Notes under the pieces: generated by a model
What the model was told of the DNA's origin: nothing
Seen by the model: the letters and a program-made list of their open reading frames with translations, nothing else
Database searches by the model: none
DNA from: Aradus depressus
Taxonomy: Eukaryota > Arthropoda > Insecta > Hemiptera > Aradidae
NCBI GenBank assembly: GCA_963662175.1
Contig: OY759222.1
Span: 20,098,222-20,162,221 of the forward strand
DNA length: 64,000 nucleotides
Direction of reading: 5' to 3'
Shown here: positions 42,347-53,307 of the stretch, in pieces
Position numbering within the stretch: position 1 is the first letter of the stretch
How the letters are laid out: each line of letters starts with the position of its first letter
Translations under genes and position numbers: made by a program

Positions 42347-43173
42347 TAAACATATAGTAATGCCTTTCGCTACAAAATGGTTTTAAACAGTTTAAAGAGT
42401 GGGTTGTTTAAATGGAGGAGAGGGGAGAGTGTGTTTAATGACCTGGTCACAAATCTTGTTTTATGTTGGTAGCCCTGAGCCCTGAAGTGGTGTAGTCCCC
42501 ATGTCACCCTCCTTTTGTTGTTTAGTTGGCATCCCTGTTGCTTCACCTGCCCCCCCCCCCCCCCTCCCCTTGTACCGGATACGGCCCCCTCTGGATCTTG
42601 CTCAACCGTCTAAACGAAACCCCCTTACGTTTATCTCCATCACAAGATGTACACAAGGCTGCAACTATCACTCGACGACCTATGTACCATGGGTCGACGT
42701 CACGCCTGGCGCAAAAGGTCTTTGACAAAATGACGAAGATCCCTGAATATACTCTCGTCTCTATGCAGCTCGAGATATTCTACTTCGCGCATGCGCATCA
42801 TCTTGCTATTCATTAGAAAATTTTCATTGGCTATTTTTTTTTTTTTTTGTAATAAAATACTCGTTTTAATAATTCGGTATTATTGCATAATAATATTATT
42901 AATAAATATTAAATTAATGAATAAATACTAGAAAATAACTTAGTGCAAAAAAAATAATATAAATAAATTGTCGGTATGTTGATGTACGAAGCCAATTGAA
43001 TTGAGACATATGCAGGTATAAATATATGTATAAAAAAAAACAAAAAAACTTCCTGCAGAGACTTCGCCTCTGACCACGAAAGGCTATCTTTGGTATCTGG
43101 TATCAGTTGGACCGAAAAAACCAAAACGGACGAGTGGGCAGATCTCTGTTCTAATTACACCTCGTCTTCCTCT
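42347..43173. other. Unassigned stretch with C15 tract
   Basis: A run of 15 C at 42550-42564 and T/A runs further on. Overlapping frames at 42501, 42526 and 42543 come from the same low-complexity sequence. No gene recognised. Confidence 0.45.
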
Positions 43174-43454
43174 GCGCTGTGGCAACACTGTATTGTCTCC
43201 TATCCTTCGTCGTTCTACTGGGATGAATGGAACGTTTAGAACTCCGGGAGTTTAGTTTTGTAAAGTTTTTCTGTATTTTTTGTTTAAAACTCCCTTTCAA
43301 TCTCATTGTCAGTCGACTTGATTGACTTTCTGGTTGAACGTCTCACGTCAGTCTATTGCCTCCAGAACGAGCAGGTGGCTTCCTTTCTAGCCTGTGGAGT
43401 GGCAACACTGCCTCTTCAACTTGTATTGTCTCCTATGCTTCGTCGTTCTACTGA
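43174..43454. repeat. Local direct duplication
   Basis: 'tgtggcaacactg' and 'tattgtctcctatccttcgt' (43179-43215) recur as 'gagtggcaacactg' and 'tattgtctcctatgcttcgt' (43397-43443), both followed by 'cgttctactg'. A looser third version is at 45007-45034. Confidence 0.75.
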
Positions 43455-43599
43455 TCGACTGTTTACCTGGGAGACCTCAGGTCAGCTGTTAGTTCTGTAG
43501 ACTGATTTGTGAGTTCAGGGCCTTTTCCAATAACGACTCAGATAGACATTGCCAAAATGCGACATAAAGATAATGATGGCTTTTTTTTTCAATCATGTG

Positions 43600-44415
43600 T
43601 GAGTGACGCGGTACTCACGAGAATTGATGTGTAAACATCTTTAGTTTCAAAAATTTGATGTGCACTGATTTTTATTAAAATTTGTTTTATAATGATACAA
43701 TAAGAAAAATAGTATATAGTTCTTCAATTTCTTTTATACATGAAATTATTATAGGTTTGTGATAGCTAAAATAAGATATATACAACTGTGATTGTAGTGT
43801 TTTAAATACCGCGAGAATACAGAGTTGATGGTTGTTTTTGAATTTGTTGTTGAAATGCTTCGATTCGTATTCATTTGTAGATTTAGTTTGTCATTTAAAA
43901 ATGAAATAAGCTGTTCGGTATCTTCTGAAATTGCTAAAAACCTTATATTATTTTTTGTGACAATATGACAACAAATATATTATTTATTGATCAATATTTT
44001 CAGCCGTTATTATTATTATATATTAATAACAATATTGAAATATTGTATATTATATTTTTTTTAGATTGCTATATTATTTTCTTTTACCACAAATTTCATT
44101 TATTGTGACAAATTTAAGCTGTCGATGCATCTCAACCTTATTCATTACAACCGTAAATATGATCAATAATGTTGTAAAAATACAATGTTATTTCTAATCA
44201 TGTTTTTTAGAGTTGTTTTATTGTTATTGGTTTTATTATATATTATTTACCTTTTTGAATGAACGTAGAAATGCTCAAAAATAGCTGACATCACGGATAA
44301 AGAAGTGTGTAGTAGTGTCCGACACACGCACACACACTTACGACGCATGCACATCAACGAGACTTATGGTCTGACATAGCCCCTACCGAGAGTTTAAGGT
44401 GTTTACACATCAATA
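43600..44415. mobile_element. Element H, copy 2
   Basis: Begins 'tgagtgacgcggtactcacg' like copy 1. Near the left end TTGATGTGTAAACATC (43623-43638) faces GGTGTTTACACATCAA (44398-44413) at the right, giving terminal inverted repeats. The middle shares blocks with copy 1 ('ttaaaatttgttttataatg', 'cgtagaaatgctcaaaaa'). The extra 300 bp relative to copy 1 is AT-rich. Confidence 0.65.
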
Positions 44416-44639
44416 AACAAAATGTAGACTGTACGAGTGTAGTTTTAGTTTTTGTGAATTTTACAAATGAAAAAGCTATTTACATAAATTTGCTGATAGA
44501 GCACATTACTGATACATGTTTAGTTATAACTTCGTTAATAATAATCATCAATAATTTAATGTATCTTATATTATCAATCATACCTGACGTGATGCGGAGG
44601 TAAGGAGCGCTTAGTCATTACATTATCATTTTCAATGAT

Positions 44640-44760
44640 GATGGAAGTCGAGGTTCTGTCGTGTAAATAAAAAACTCAGTATTTGGCTGTTTCAGAAAAA
44701 TTGTTTATTTTTTTTCTTCAGGGCCTTATAATGACTCGGATGTGCAGTATGATGAAGGTG
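44640..44760 (+). repeat. Element D single end
   Basis: 'agtcgaggttctgtcgtgta', then 'tttcttcagggccttata'. The opposite end is not present nearby. Confidence 0.6.
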
Positions 44761-44800
44761 GTGTTTCTGATTGTAGGAAGGAGATATATATCTATCCATG

Positions 44801-44908
44801 AGTAGGGTCCTTAACGAGTACCTGACATGGTACAGGCTCGGGAGTTCCCATCATTTAAAGTGCCATCCGAAGGGCGGCGTGCTCAAGCACGCATACCACT
44901 GAGCCCTC
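44801..44908 (-). repeat. SINE-A with deleted middle
   Basis: 'tccttaacgagtacctgaca', 'gccatccgaagggcggcgtg' then directly 'cacgcataccactgagc'. The body between is missing. Confidence 0.75.
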
Positions 44909-45142
44909 TGGAGCTGGATATGTGGAGGAAGACCTCAGTAGGCTGGAGGTGACCAGAACAACACCCTGGCTCCGGCCAGTTACCTCTCACCCACCTCATC
45001 AGTCTGGCAACAGTGCCTCTTCAATTGTGTCTCCAGGTACAGGCTTCCAACTCGGACTCCATACCCCATCCAAAACTCTGCCTGTTCCACTTCCAATTAA
45101 TTGGACAGGTCTTTTTTTTTTTTTTTACTTATACTTATATTA

Positions 45143-45400
45143 CAGTGAAACCTCTTCTAACAGACACCTCTAGATAGCGGATAACTCTATTAACGGACAA
45201 ATTTCTATGGTCCCGGCAGCAGACCCTTACTTAGTTTACCTCTCGATAACGGACCTTCTCTTAACGGACATCCTTAAATGGTCCCGTGCGAAAAATCTAC
45301 CTCCCGTAAGCGGACTGCAGGCTCTTGGTTTCATGGAACTCATTGTCAGTGAGGCACAGCTGGGGAGGGAGGAGTTCAGGGAAATGATTAAAAAGTAACA
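45143..45400 (+). mobile_element. Tigger/pogo-like 5' end
   Basis: Starts CAGTGAAACCTCTTCTAACA and repeats 'cctct...aacggaca' phrases, as pogo/Tigger-type Tc1-mariner elements do at their ends. A TA precedes CAGTG. The other end is not seen. The downstream frame to 45398 has no DDE motif. Confidence 0.6.
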
Positions 45401-46027
45401 AATATTGGATCTTTTCGGTTATGTGTGAGGGATTCAAAAAAAATTTTCCGAAGAGGCGACATTAAGTGACAATTGATGTGAAGCATTGATGTTGACCAAA
45501 ACAAAACTCTTCAAACAATTGTTATCGTTACAAAACGATACTTTGCACTTTGCCCGTCTGGACGAGCCATTCAGTTTAGTTCGTTCTTCCTTCTGTTCGG
45601 TGCAATATGTTTTTGTTAGTGCGTGTTTCAATCTTATCTTTGGGCGCTAGAATGTAACTTTTTTTGGCGACCATTTTTAAAAAAATATCTGGAAAACACC
45701 CGAATTCATGCTGAGAGATCAGATGAAATATGTTAGGAGTATAAAAATAAACTGTGCCACGTCATTCATAGTAGTTCCATTCCTGATCCCTGTTCGGCCC
45801 GATGACTAACGTTATTGGAAGTTTTTTTGGCTGACCTGTGACGCCGCCTTAAGTGGGGAGTGACGTGGGACACTATAGTGGCGCCTCATGGAAATGGTGT
45901 TCATTTGGAGGATTAACCACCCCTCGTCTACTTTGACTACACCACTTAATATAATTAAATTGTTATCAAATTTGGAAAAATATAATTGATGAATATCACC
46001 ATTTAAGTTGATATTCTAGAGAATCCC
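45401..46027. other. Unassigned stretch
   Basis: No gene or repeat family recognised. Confidence 0.4.
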
Positions 46028-46158
46028 CCTAATCCCCCCTTCTTTTTAATAATAATAATAATAATAATAATAAATTTATTTCCGTTAAACCAATACAACC
46101 AATACATGGTAATAGATAGGATACGTCAAAAGAATTTATACATTAGGTAAGATAGGAA
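46028..46158 (-). repeat. LINE 3' end with ATT tail
   Basis: In reverse: 'ggttgtattggtttaacgg', 'aaataaattt' and (ATT)n. Same lineage as 20146 and 27480. Confidence 0.65.
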
Positions 46159-46404
46159 ATGCAACTCATAAATAACAACAATTTCATTCTAGTAAAGCAG
46201 ATAGAGCCGAAGCTACAAAATGCAACTCATAAATAACAACAATTTCATTCTAGTAAAGCAGATAGAGCCGAAGCTACAAAATGCAACTCATAAATAACAA
46301 CAATTTCATTCTAGTAAAGCAGATAGAGCCGAAGCTACAAAATGCAACTCATAAATAACAACAATTTCATTCTAGTAAAGCAGATAGAGCCGAGAAGCTA
46401 CACA
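46159..46404. repeat. 61-bp tandem array, four units
   Basis: Units start with atgcaactcataaataacaa at 46159, 46220, 46281 and 46342. The units are identical except for a 2-bp insertion (cgagaagc) in the last. It abuts the LINE 3' end, so the unit probably derives from LINE 3' UTR. Confidence 0.95.
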
Positions 46405-46667
46405 ATTCGTATATTTCAACTCTAAAATTGAACAATTAAGTTTCCAATCACTTCCCAACTTGGCACATAACGTTCACAGTTGAACCTAACATTCACTTCA
46501 TATCATTTCTGTATAAATACGCTTTGTCTATCAGCAAAAATAACAACTTTTTTGAAAAAAAAAAAAAAAAAAAATGTAAGTTTATTTTGTGCTAAAATCT
46601 ATATTGGTTTTTCAAAACAGCCCTTTCGTCATTATTGATTTTTTCAATTACAATTTTTCTATAATTT
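46405..46667. other. Unassigned AT-rich spacer
   Basis: Has an A run at 46555-46573. Nothing else recognised. Confidence 0.4.
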
Positions 46668-46775
46668 TTTTTTATACGAAATATAGGGGAATTATATTAA
46701 TCTGTCAGAAATTCCATGCTGAGTTTTACTCCGGAAATTGAGGTTTTCCTACCCCCTAAACCCAAAAATAATTCT
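46668..46775 (+). repeat. Rep-G proximal end
   Basis: 'tacgaaatataggggaatta', 'ctgtcagaaattccatgctg', 'ccggaaattgaggttttcc'. Confidence 0.7.
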
Positions 46776-46903
46776 ATATTCGTTATATAACCAAATATGC
46801 TTTAATATTTCGGGGAGCTTGTAGCTCTAGTATTAATGTTTTTAAACTTTAAAAAAACAACTAAGAATAATTAAAAAATTTAAATACCCTCGACACAATA
46901 TTC

Positions 46904-47164
46904 ACTCTGGTAGACATGAGCCCGACTCTACTGTAGGAATCCTAGATTTTAACTACCCTAAATTTGTATTCACCTAGAATAAGAGTCTTTAACGAGTACC
47001 TGACATCGTACAGGCTCGGGACCATAGCTTAATGTCCCATCCGAAGGAAGACGTACTTAAGTTATTTTACCTCCCAGATAAAGTAAATTAAGGGCCTCGG
47101 CCGGATTTCGAACCCACGATCTTGAGCTCTGAAGGCAAGCACGCATACCACTGAGCTCCCGGCC

Positions 47165-47167
<3 letters not shown>
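46904..47167 (-). mobile_element. SINE-A, 3' truncated
   Basis: From 'actctggtagacatgagccc' to head 'gagctcccggccgcc'. The tail end is lost. A (TA)n microsatellite (47168-47208) follows the 5' end. Confidence 0.88.
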
Positions 47168-47207
<40 letters not shown>

Positions 47208-47212
<5 letters not shown>

Positions 47213-47365
47213 TATATTGTTCATAACAGACTATCACCAAATTTGTTATATTCTGTTAGACCCTGAAGAAGAAGTTGGCAAAGTTGTTATTTTATTTGCT
47301 CAGACGACAGGAACCTCGACTTCCCTCAACATCGCGAGGTTGCGCTTCAACAGCACGTTTCATAT
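47208..47365 (-). repeat. Element D single end
   Basis: Reverse reading gives 'gaagtcgaggttcctgtcg', 'cttcttcagggtctaacag' and 'gaatataacaaatttggtg', parallel to element D. The 64-codon frame here is repeat sequence. Confidence 0.65.
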
Positions 47366-47670
47366 ACAATTATTTGTATTTTTGTTTAAATATACGAATA
47401 TAAATGTTTAATTGAAACCCAATGTTCGCAACAGGAGTTGGGTATCATTTTCCCACCATGAACAAACCAGCGACTCATCTTCACAGTTATATAAGTGAGT
47501 CACCATCTTGAGGTTTCCTACTCATTCGTTTTTCAATAATATTTCTGACGCGCGGTGAATATGGTTTTTAAAAAAAGTTTTGTTTGACTGATAGTTTTTT
47601 AAGAAGAAAAATCATTTGGTTTTTCTTTGTAACCATTAAAAAAATATATGTGATATGGACTGTGGTTAAT

Positions 47671-47760
47671 AATAATAATAATAAACAATAAATTACCACA
47701 TTTCCTGTAGAAATTTGATCTCTTTTCTTTTACTAAATTTTGATTTCTACAGTAATTTCC
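47671..47760 (+). repeat. Small dispersed repeat, second copy
   Basis: 'aattaccacatttcctgtag' and 'aaattttgatttctacagta' match 32705-32783. 'ctgtagaaat' and 'atttctacag' are inverted, so it may form a hairpin. Confidence 0.65.
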
Positions 47761-47974
47761 GAAAAGGGCCCTAACAAAATATCAAAAGTTCATGACGTGC
47801 AATTCTGAAGAATGTGCACGTAATTTTTAAAAAAAATTTCAATTAACAAAATTTTCATTTGGATTTCTGAAGAGTTGCCATATATATATTTTTCTTAAAA
47901 TTTTTTTTCATAATATTAAATCTAATCCAAAGGTTTTCAAAATATCTTTCTGGGCCAACAGGTTCTATATTCCA

Positions 47975-48465
47975 AACTAACTCCCAAAAGAATGAATGTA
48001 TCGACGCGAAATTTTATATGTGAATTCAAAACCTTCTATCGGCAACACCTATCGTTTTTCAGCCAAATCGACCAAAGAGGAGAGGCTTAACTCCAAAACT
48101 CTAAAAACTGCCGTTTTAATGGAAGTACTGTCACAAAATTACGTATGTGAAATCAAAAACTACATAAGGACGACATATCAATGTTTAGCGGAATCAGAGG
48201 GGGGCTCAACTCAAAACCCCAATAACTGCCGATTTAGTGAATGTATCGACATGAAATTTCATATTTATAGTCAAAACCCAATGAGGGCCATAACCTGTGA
48301 AACTGCAGCGATATCGGCTCAAGGGGAGGGGACTCAATTCATCCTAATAACTTCAACTGTTGAATATAAGCGCAAACGGTCTACTGGTTTCGGAGGGAGA
48401 GCGAAAAGTTAATTGATTAATTAATTAGTTCTGGGGAAGTACATTTCTCGAGATTCACGTCTTTT
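47975..48465 (+). repeat. Rep-G, near full length
   Basis: Three to four modules: 'gaatgtatcgacgcgaaatt', 'taatggaagtactgtcacaa' and 'gaatgtatcgacatgaaatt', with distal block 'acggtctactggtttcgg' and 'gttctggggaagtacattt'. The 138-codon open frame is made of modules. Confidence 0.85.
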
Positions 48466-49020
48466 TTTTTTTTGTTACATGCCCCTTGTCAAATAGACAA
48501 GGTCATGTTTTCCTAGAGTACGTGTCTTTAAAACGTGTAGCTGAGGATCGCTTTACTGCCCCTCCGAAAGACAGCGTGCTTCAGGCTCCCCTCTGTTGAG
48601 CTAAAGTGATGATCGCTCGTACTGAACACTATTCTCTGTTGTTCTAAAGTTCCAATATGGTTTTCTTCCCTTGTCTGGAGCAGTACAAACCCTTGCTACT
48701 GGGGTTGGACTGACGGAGCAGCAGCTATGGCCGCTGGGGCGGGGCTGGTGTTGGCTGAGTGCTATCAGATGAGATGGACCTTGGTTCAAGTTGACATCCG
48801 TTGGGAGAGTGGGTGGGTAGCTGTCGGCTCTTGTCTTGTTGCTATGGTAACTGAGAGGCCACCAGTTACCCTTTGTGTAGATTTGGCAACCTCGCTTCTC
48901 TCCTCACAATCAGTGTACACAATTATACCCCCCGATAAGCCAAACTACCGCATTAATCATATCAACATAAGAGTCTATTAAAGAGTTATTTTCTTTTTTC
49001 TCCTTGATACTTTTCCAGTT
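48466..49020. other. Unassigned stretch, part GC-rich
   Basis: A faint SINE-A trace (48535-48600, 'ccgaaagacagcgtgc'). 48600-48950 is GC-richer. The frame at 48727 has no recognised domain. Confidence 0.4.
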
Positions 49021-49090
49021 ACACGAAGTATAGGGGAAGTTGTGTTATCGGTCAAAAAATGTTTTCCGATCCCCTGATTAAAGTAATAAA
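49021..49090 (+). repeat. Rep-G proximal end
   Basis: 'cacgaagtataggggaagtt', 'atcggtcaaaaaatg' and 'ttttccgatcccctgatta'. It directly faces the minus-strand copy that starts at 49100. Confidence 0.75.
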
Positions 49091-49099
49091 AACAAAATG

Positions 49100-50045
49100 T
49101 GATTGTACTTCCCCAGCACGAATCAATGAACTAAGTTTGCGCTCTCCCTCCCAAACTAAACTACTACAGTTGAACCTCTTTAAGTCGAACCTCGATAAGT
49201 CAAAACCTCCAAAACTAGAAAAAAAGTTTGGTTCCTTTCCCTTCAAGCCCCAAAACCTCCATTACTCGAAATCTCAACCCTCTATTAGTCAAAATAATCA
49301 GTGAGTCCCTACAAGCCATTTTGGTACATATTTTCCCTCTATAACTCGAAAAAATAAATTGGACCTCTGTATCTCGAACATAGCAATGTTTTATTTTACA
49401 ACCTCTACAACTCGATTATTTGAAACTTATTACCTCTATAGCTCGAAGAAAAATAAGTTATCTACTTTAAGAATTTGCCGACAATGTACACCATTGTTTC
49501 TTAGAAAACAATTTAGGAGTATACAATAAATAGGATTACCAATTATCTAAAGTAAAAAAAAATTACTGACTTTTTTTAATACCAACATATACTACGTATT
49601 TTTTATTTTAAGGATGTTTTGAAATAATGTTCATATATAATAAATATAAATATGTTTGTTACCTCTGTAACTTGAATTTTTATTTATTTCACCTCTCTAA
49701 CTCAAAATTAGTTAGAATGAATCTTAACCTCTACAAGTCGAATCAAAATCCGCCTGCCGAAATCCTCTACAAGTCGAATCAAAATCCGCCTGTCGAAATC
49801 CTCCATAAGTCGAAAACTCTATAACTCGAATTTTTTGGCGTCTCCCTTGATGTTCCACTTATAGAGGTTCTACTGTATTCGGACAAAACCAATAATTTAA
49901 TTACGTATGGATTTCTGAATCCTCTTAAAGAATTTTGTGTCGATTACATTCATTATATCGAGAGGTAGTAGGATTTTTGAATTGAGTCCCCGACTTCCCT
50001 TATTTCTAGAAGGCTCAACTCAAAAACTTCATTAACTTCCGATGT
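49100..50045 (-). repeat. Rep-G copy split by a Tigger-like element
   Basis: Left piece 49100-49166 ('acttccccagcacgaatcaa', 'gcgctctccctcccaaac'); right piece 49876-50045 ('atttctgaatcctcttaaag', 'gattacattcattatatcg', 'gtaggatttttgaattgag'). The two are consecutive parts of the family. Confidence 0.75.
49167..49875. mobile_element. Tigger/pogo-like MITE, complete
   Basis: Ends are inverted: CAGTTGAACCTCTTTAAGTC at 49167 and, reading inward from 49875, CAGTAGAACCTCTATAAGTG. TA sits on both sides (49165-49166, 49876-49877), the target duplication of Tc1/mariner elements. The interior is filled with imperfect 'cctctataactcgaa' repeats. No transposase frame. Confidence 0.85.
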
Positions 50046-51029
50046 TATTTTTTTTTATTTATTTATATTTTCAATATTTACAATCAGTATAAACTATAAG
50101 TAAATTTGGTGAACGACATTATACGTTAAATAAAAAATTTAAAAATATATACAACGAAAGCATATGATAATGTACAAAATAATAGGTAAAACAAAAAAAA
50201 ATAAAAAAAAAAATATAAATAATAATAATAAACTGTCTTTATTACTTTGCCAAAAATACAAATACAATTCAAAATTATGGATAACATTTTGACAGATACC
50301 CCTGGTACATACCATCGGGAGAAGTTCAAAGGCTATAATTTTTACTTTATTTTCTATATATAACAAAAGATTCAAGTAACATAATTTAAAAAAATAAGAA
50401 AGTAAATAAATAAATATAAAAATAATGCCTGCCTTTACATTTTAAATACAAAAAATAATATTATTGAAATACTCTACTCATAATTTTCTACTTTAGATTA
50501 ATTAGTAAATTTAAGTCTAAATGACCAGGCCTTACAATACTTGAGAACAACAGACCAGCTTTCACCATTCAAATACCGCAACAATTCACATTTTGACAAA
50601 TAATCATGACTAAAATATATAATCCTATATTTCCGCAAGGCCGGATAACTGCACATAAAATGAAAAACTGATTCTACTTCATCCGTAGCACACAATGAAC
50701 ATATTTGTTGATCCTCTTGGTTGTGGCTTTTATAATTCAAATTTAATAACTCCGTTCTTATTTTAAATATCCAGCTAACATCTTCAATCATTAAATTATC
50801 ATTAAAATATGCAGCTTCATTTATTAAATCATAATTAGCCAAATTATATGTGATATTAAAACTAGAAGTTCTAGCCTTGATTTCTGCTCTTTCCAAATCA
50901 GTCAATGCAATTTTATTACGGAGTTCAATAAAAAAACTATTCCATATATCCGTACTATTTTGTTTGAAATCAAAAACTAACCCGTATTCTTCATTTAAGT
51001 TAACAAAACCTTTATACCAGAATACTATA
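50046..51029 (-). mobile_element. LINE 3' part, interrupted by SINE-A
   Basis: Minus-strand LINE: coding end (see next entry) followed by a 3' UTR of about 440 bp that ends in an A/T-rich tail at 50048-50075. Beyond the SINE (51231 on) the upstream frame meets a stop within about 20 bp. Confidence 0.75.
50498..51029 (-). pseudogene. LINE ORF2 C-terminal region (CR1/Jockey-like)
   Basis: From just downstream of the SINE the frame is open for about 177 codons to the stop before 50498. It begins IVFWYKGFVNLNEEYGLVF and contains SWIFKIRTELLNLNYKS, then CSLCATDEVESVFHFMCSYP followed by ALRKYR. The R.ELL.LNY...-C.LC-.E...HF...C-YP--R pattern is typical of LINE protein C-termini. It may be recent, since no internal stop occurs. 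Confidence 0.8.
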
Positions 51030-51217
51030 GGTTCTTTAACGAGTACCTGACATCGTACAGGCTCGGGACCATCGCTTAACGTCCCATCCGAAGGACGGCG
51101 TGCTTAAGTTTATTTTACCTCCCAGATAAAATAAACTAAGGGCCTCGGTCGGGCTACGAACCCACGACCTTGAGCTCAGAAGTCAAGCACGCATACCACT
51201 GAGCTACCGGCGCCCTC
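51030..51217 (-). mobile_element. SINE-A lacking its 3' half, with perfect 13-bp target duplication
   Basis: Bounded by CCAGAATACTATA at 51017-51029 and 51218-51230. The tRNA head (gagggcgccggtagctcag in SINE sense) is intact, but the copy stops at 'caggtactcgttaaag', about 160 bp before the normal 3' end, with no tail. It interrupts the LINE frame. Confidence 0.95.
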
Positions 51218-51439
51218 CCAGAATACTATATATAATTAAATAATAATGGTCTCTGCAATTTGAATAATAATAAAGATAAAATAAAATGAACATGAAAGCC
51301 CTTCAACTCGAGATCCCTCGAGACGCCCCCAGTCTTCTGTCACCCCCATCCCTCCAACTTAATGGGGGCAGGGGAGACCGCGGTGGCTCGAGTGATCCCC
51401 CCTGTCTCGCCCCGCCAATCACTGTCCAGCAGTGGAGGC

Positions 51440-51662
51440 TAATCCGATGTAATGAATGTATTGACATGAAATTTTATACTTATATTAAAAAACCTCATAA
51501 GGACGAAATCGGTCGAAGGGAAGGGGGCTCGACTCAAATTGCCCATGTAATGAATTGACACAAAATTTAGTATGATGATTCAGAAGCTCCTATAGTTCTA
51601 CTATTATTTTTAGTTTAAAAACATAATTGATTCGTGTTGGGGAAGTACATTGCCGGTGATGC
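51440..51662 (+). repeat. Rep-G copy, two modules
   Basis: 'gaatgtattgacatgaaatt', 'gacacaaaatttagtatg' and distal 'gtgttggggaagtacattgc'. Confidence 0.8.
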
Positions 51663-51672
51663 GCCACAGAAT

Positions 51673-52042
51673 TTACTTCCCTAGCTGTACGATGTATAGA
51701 GTAAGTTATGTAATCTGTCAAAAATTGGATGCGGAGTTTCCAGCGAAATTACATGTTTTCCGAAGTCTACGATTCAAAATAAAAAATAAAAATTGCTGTC
51801 TGTCTGTGAACACGATAACTCGCGATGTATCGACATGAAATTTTATATGTGAATCCCCAGAATCCTAATAACTGCCGATGTACTGAATTTATAGAAACAA
51901 AATTTATTATGAGGATTCAGAAGCCACTATGTTAGTCAACTGTTAAATATTAGTGGAAACGGCCGACTGGTTTTGATGGAGGTAAAGATAATTGATTAAT
52001 TCGATCTGGGGAAGTACATTGTCGGTGATTCATCACAGATTA
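51673..52042 (+). repeat. Rep-G copy, short form
   Basis: Both ends present: 'cttccctagctgtacgatg' to 'tggggaagtacattgtcgg'. Only about one and a half modules lie between them. It follows the previous copy head to tail. Confidence 0.83.
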
Positions 52043-52133
52043 GTTTTGTTCCTTTCATAATCAAGTTTCTTAATGAGTTTTTGGTTTATTTTTATTAAAA
52101 TAAGCTGTTTAGTTCGTTTTGTGTTTATGAGAA

Positions 52134-52205
52134 GTTTTATCTACGAAAAAACAAATCGAACCCGTGTCCGTGGTGGTTCCACGCTTTAGCCCACAAGGCC
52201 CCCTT
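52134..52205 (-). repeat. SINE-B fragment
   Basis: 'gttttatctacgaaaaaaca' and 'atcgaacccgtgtccg' to 'agcccacaaggcccc' match the SINE-B head on the minus strand. Confidence 0.6.
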
Positions 52206-52243
52206 TCAATTATTTTTTTTATTTTATTTTTTTTATCTTGAAC

Positions 52244-52560
52244 AGGGTTGCCGGTAGCTCAGTGGTATGCGTGTTTGCCTTCCGAGCTCAAGATCGTGGG
52301 TACGAAAACCCGGCCGAGGCCCTTAATTTATTTTATCTGGAAGGTAATATAAACTTAAGCACGCCGTCCTGTAGATGGTCCCGAGCCTGAACGATGTCAG
52401 GTACTCGTTCAAGACCCCTGCCCTAAGTGAAAAAAAATTTAGGGTAGGCAAAATTTAGGACTCCCACAGTCGGGCTCATGTCCATCAGAGTGACGAAAGA
52501 GCGCTCTGGTAGTAGGCGATATGACCTCGTAGTTAAATCCCGGGCATGAGTCATAATAAC
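52244..52560 (+). mobile_element. SINE-A with 10-bp target duplication
   Basis: TATCTTGAAC at 52234-52243 and 52561-52570. Complete head and body; one 26-bp deletion around 'cggatgggacgttaagcg'. Tail 'gcatgagtcataataac', the non-CCTAA form. Confidence 0.93.
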
Positions 52561-52769
52561 TATCTTGAACCGGCTGTGTTTAGCTAAAAGGTTGTGGTGC
52601 CACATTAGTGGTGCTATAACTGCACTAGTGCTATTGTAGTTAATAATAGCTTGGTGACCTCTTTGTGACATCCTTAACCTAATTGCACTTTTTGATTGAA
52701 TATAACACCGGGGCTGAAGGAGTGCTCACTTGTCATAGCTTCACATCTCTCTCTCTCTCTCATTCATAG

Positions 52770-52966
52770 CAGGTTCGAAACCCGAGGCCCATTGTTTTAT
52801 TTATTTGGGAGATGAAAAACGTTAAGCGATGGTCTGGAGATTGTGCCATGTCATGTACTCGTTAAACACCCCTAGGCAAAATCTCACAGTAGTATGGGCT
52901 GAGAGCGATGAATGAGGCGATATGATTAAAGCCCGGGCATGAGTCACAATAACCAACTACACTCAA
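52770..52966 (+). repeat. SINE-A, decayed
   Basis: 'aggttcgaaacccgaggccc', 'aacgttaagcgatggtctgg', 'gtactcgttaaacacccc' and 'gcccgggcatgagtcac'. Confidence 0.8.
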
Positions 52967-53307
52967 CTGCTACCAATATTTACTTATTCCTCTTCGACTA
53001 TTCATTTGAGTGTCCATTACAGTAGGTAGTGAACCTAGGATTATAGAAGCCCATCTCCCGTTTTGGCGCACTCACGTTAGGCATGCCGAAAGCGGGAACT
53101 AACGTCGCCTAACGCGTGAAACAATAAAAATACTATTTCCTACAGCAGAAAGAATATTGGCACAGCTAAGGCTTTATAATCTTCTTGATAATCTTCAACT
53201 TTGATCGTTGTTAGTTTTTACTTGCCCAGCTATACAAAGTATAAGGGGAGTTACGTAACTGATCAAAAATTTGATGCGAAGCTCAACTGAATTGCATGTT
53301 TCTGTAC

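Noticed and set aside
47996..48412. 138-codon plus-strand frame
   Set aside because: Entirely Rep-G modules, and no equivalent frame is conserved in other full-length copies.
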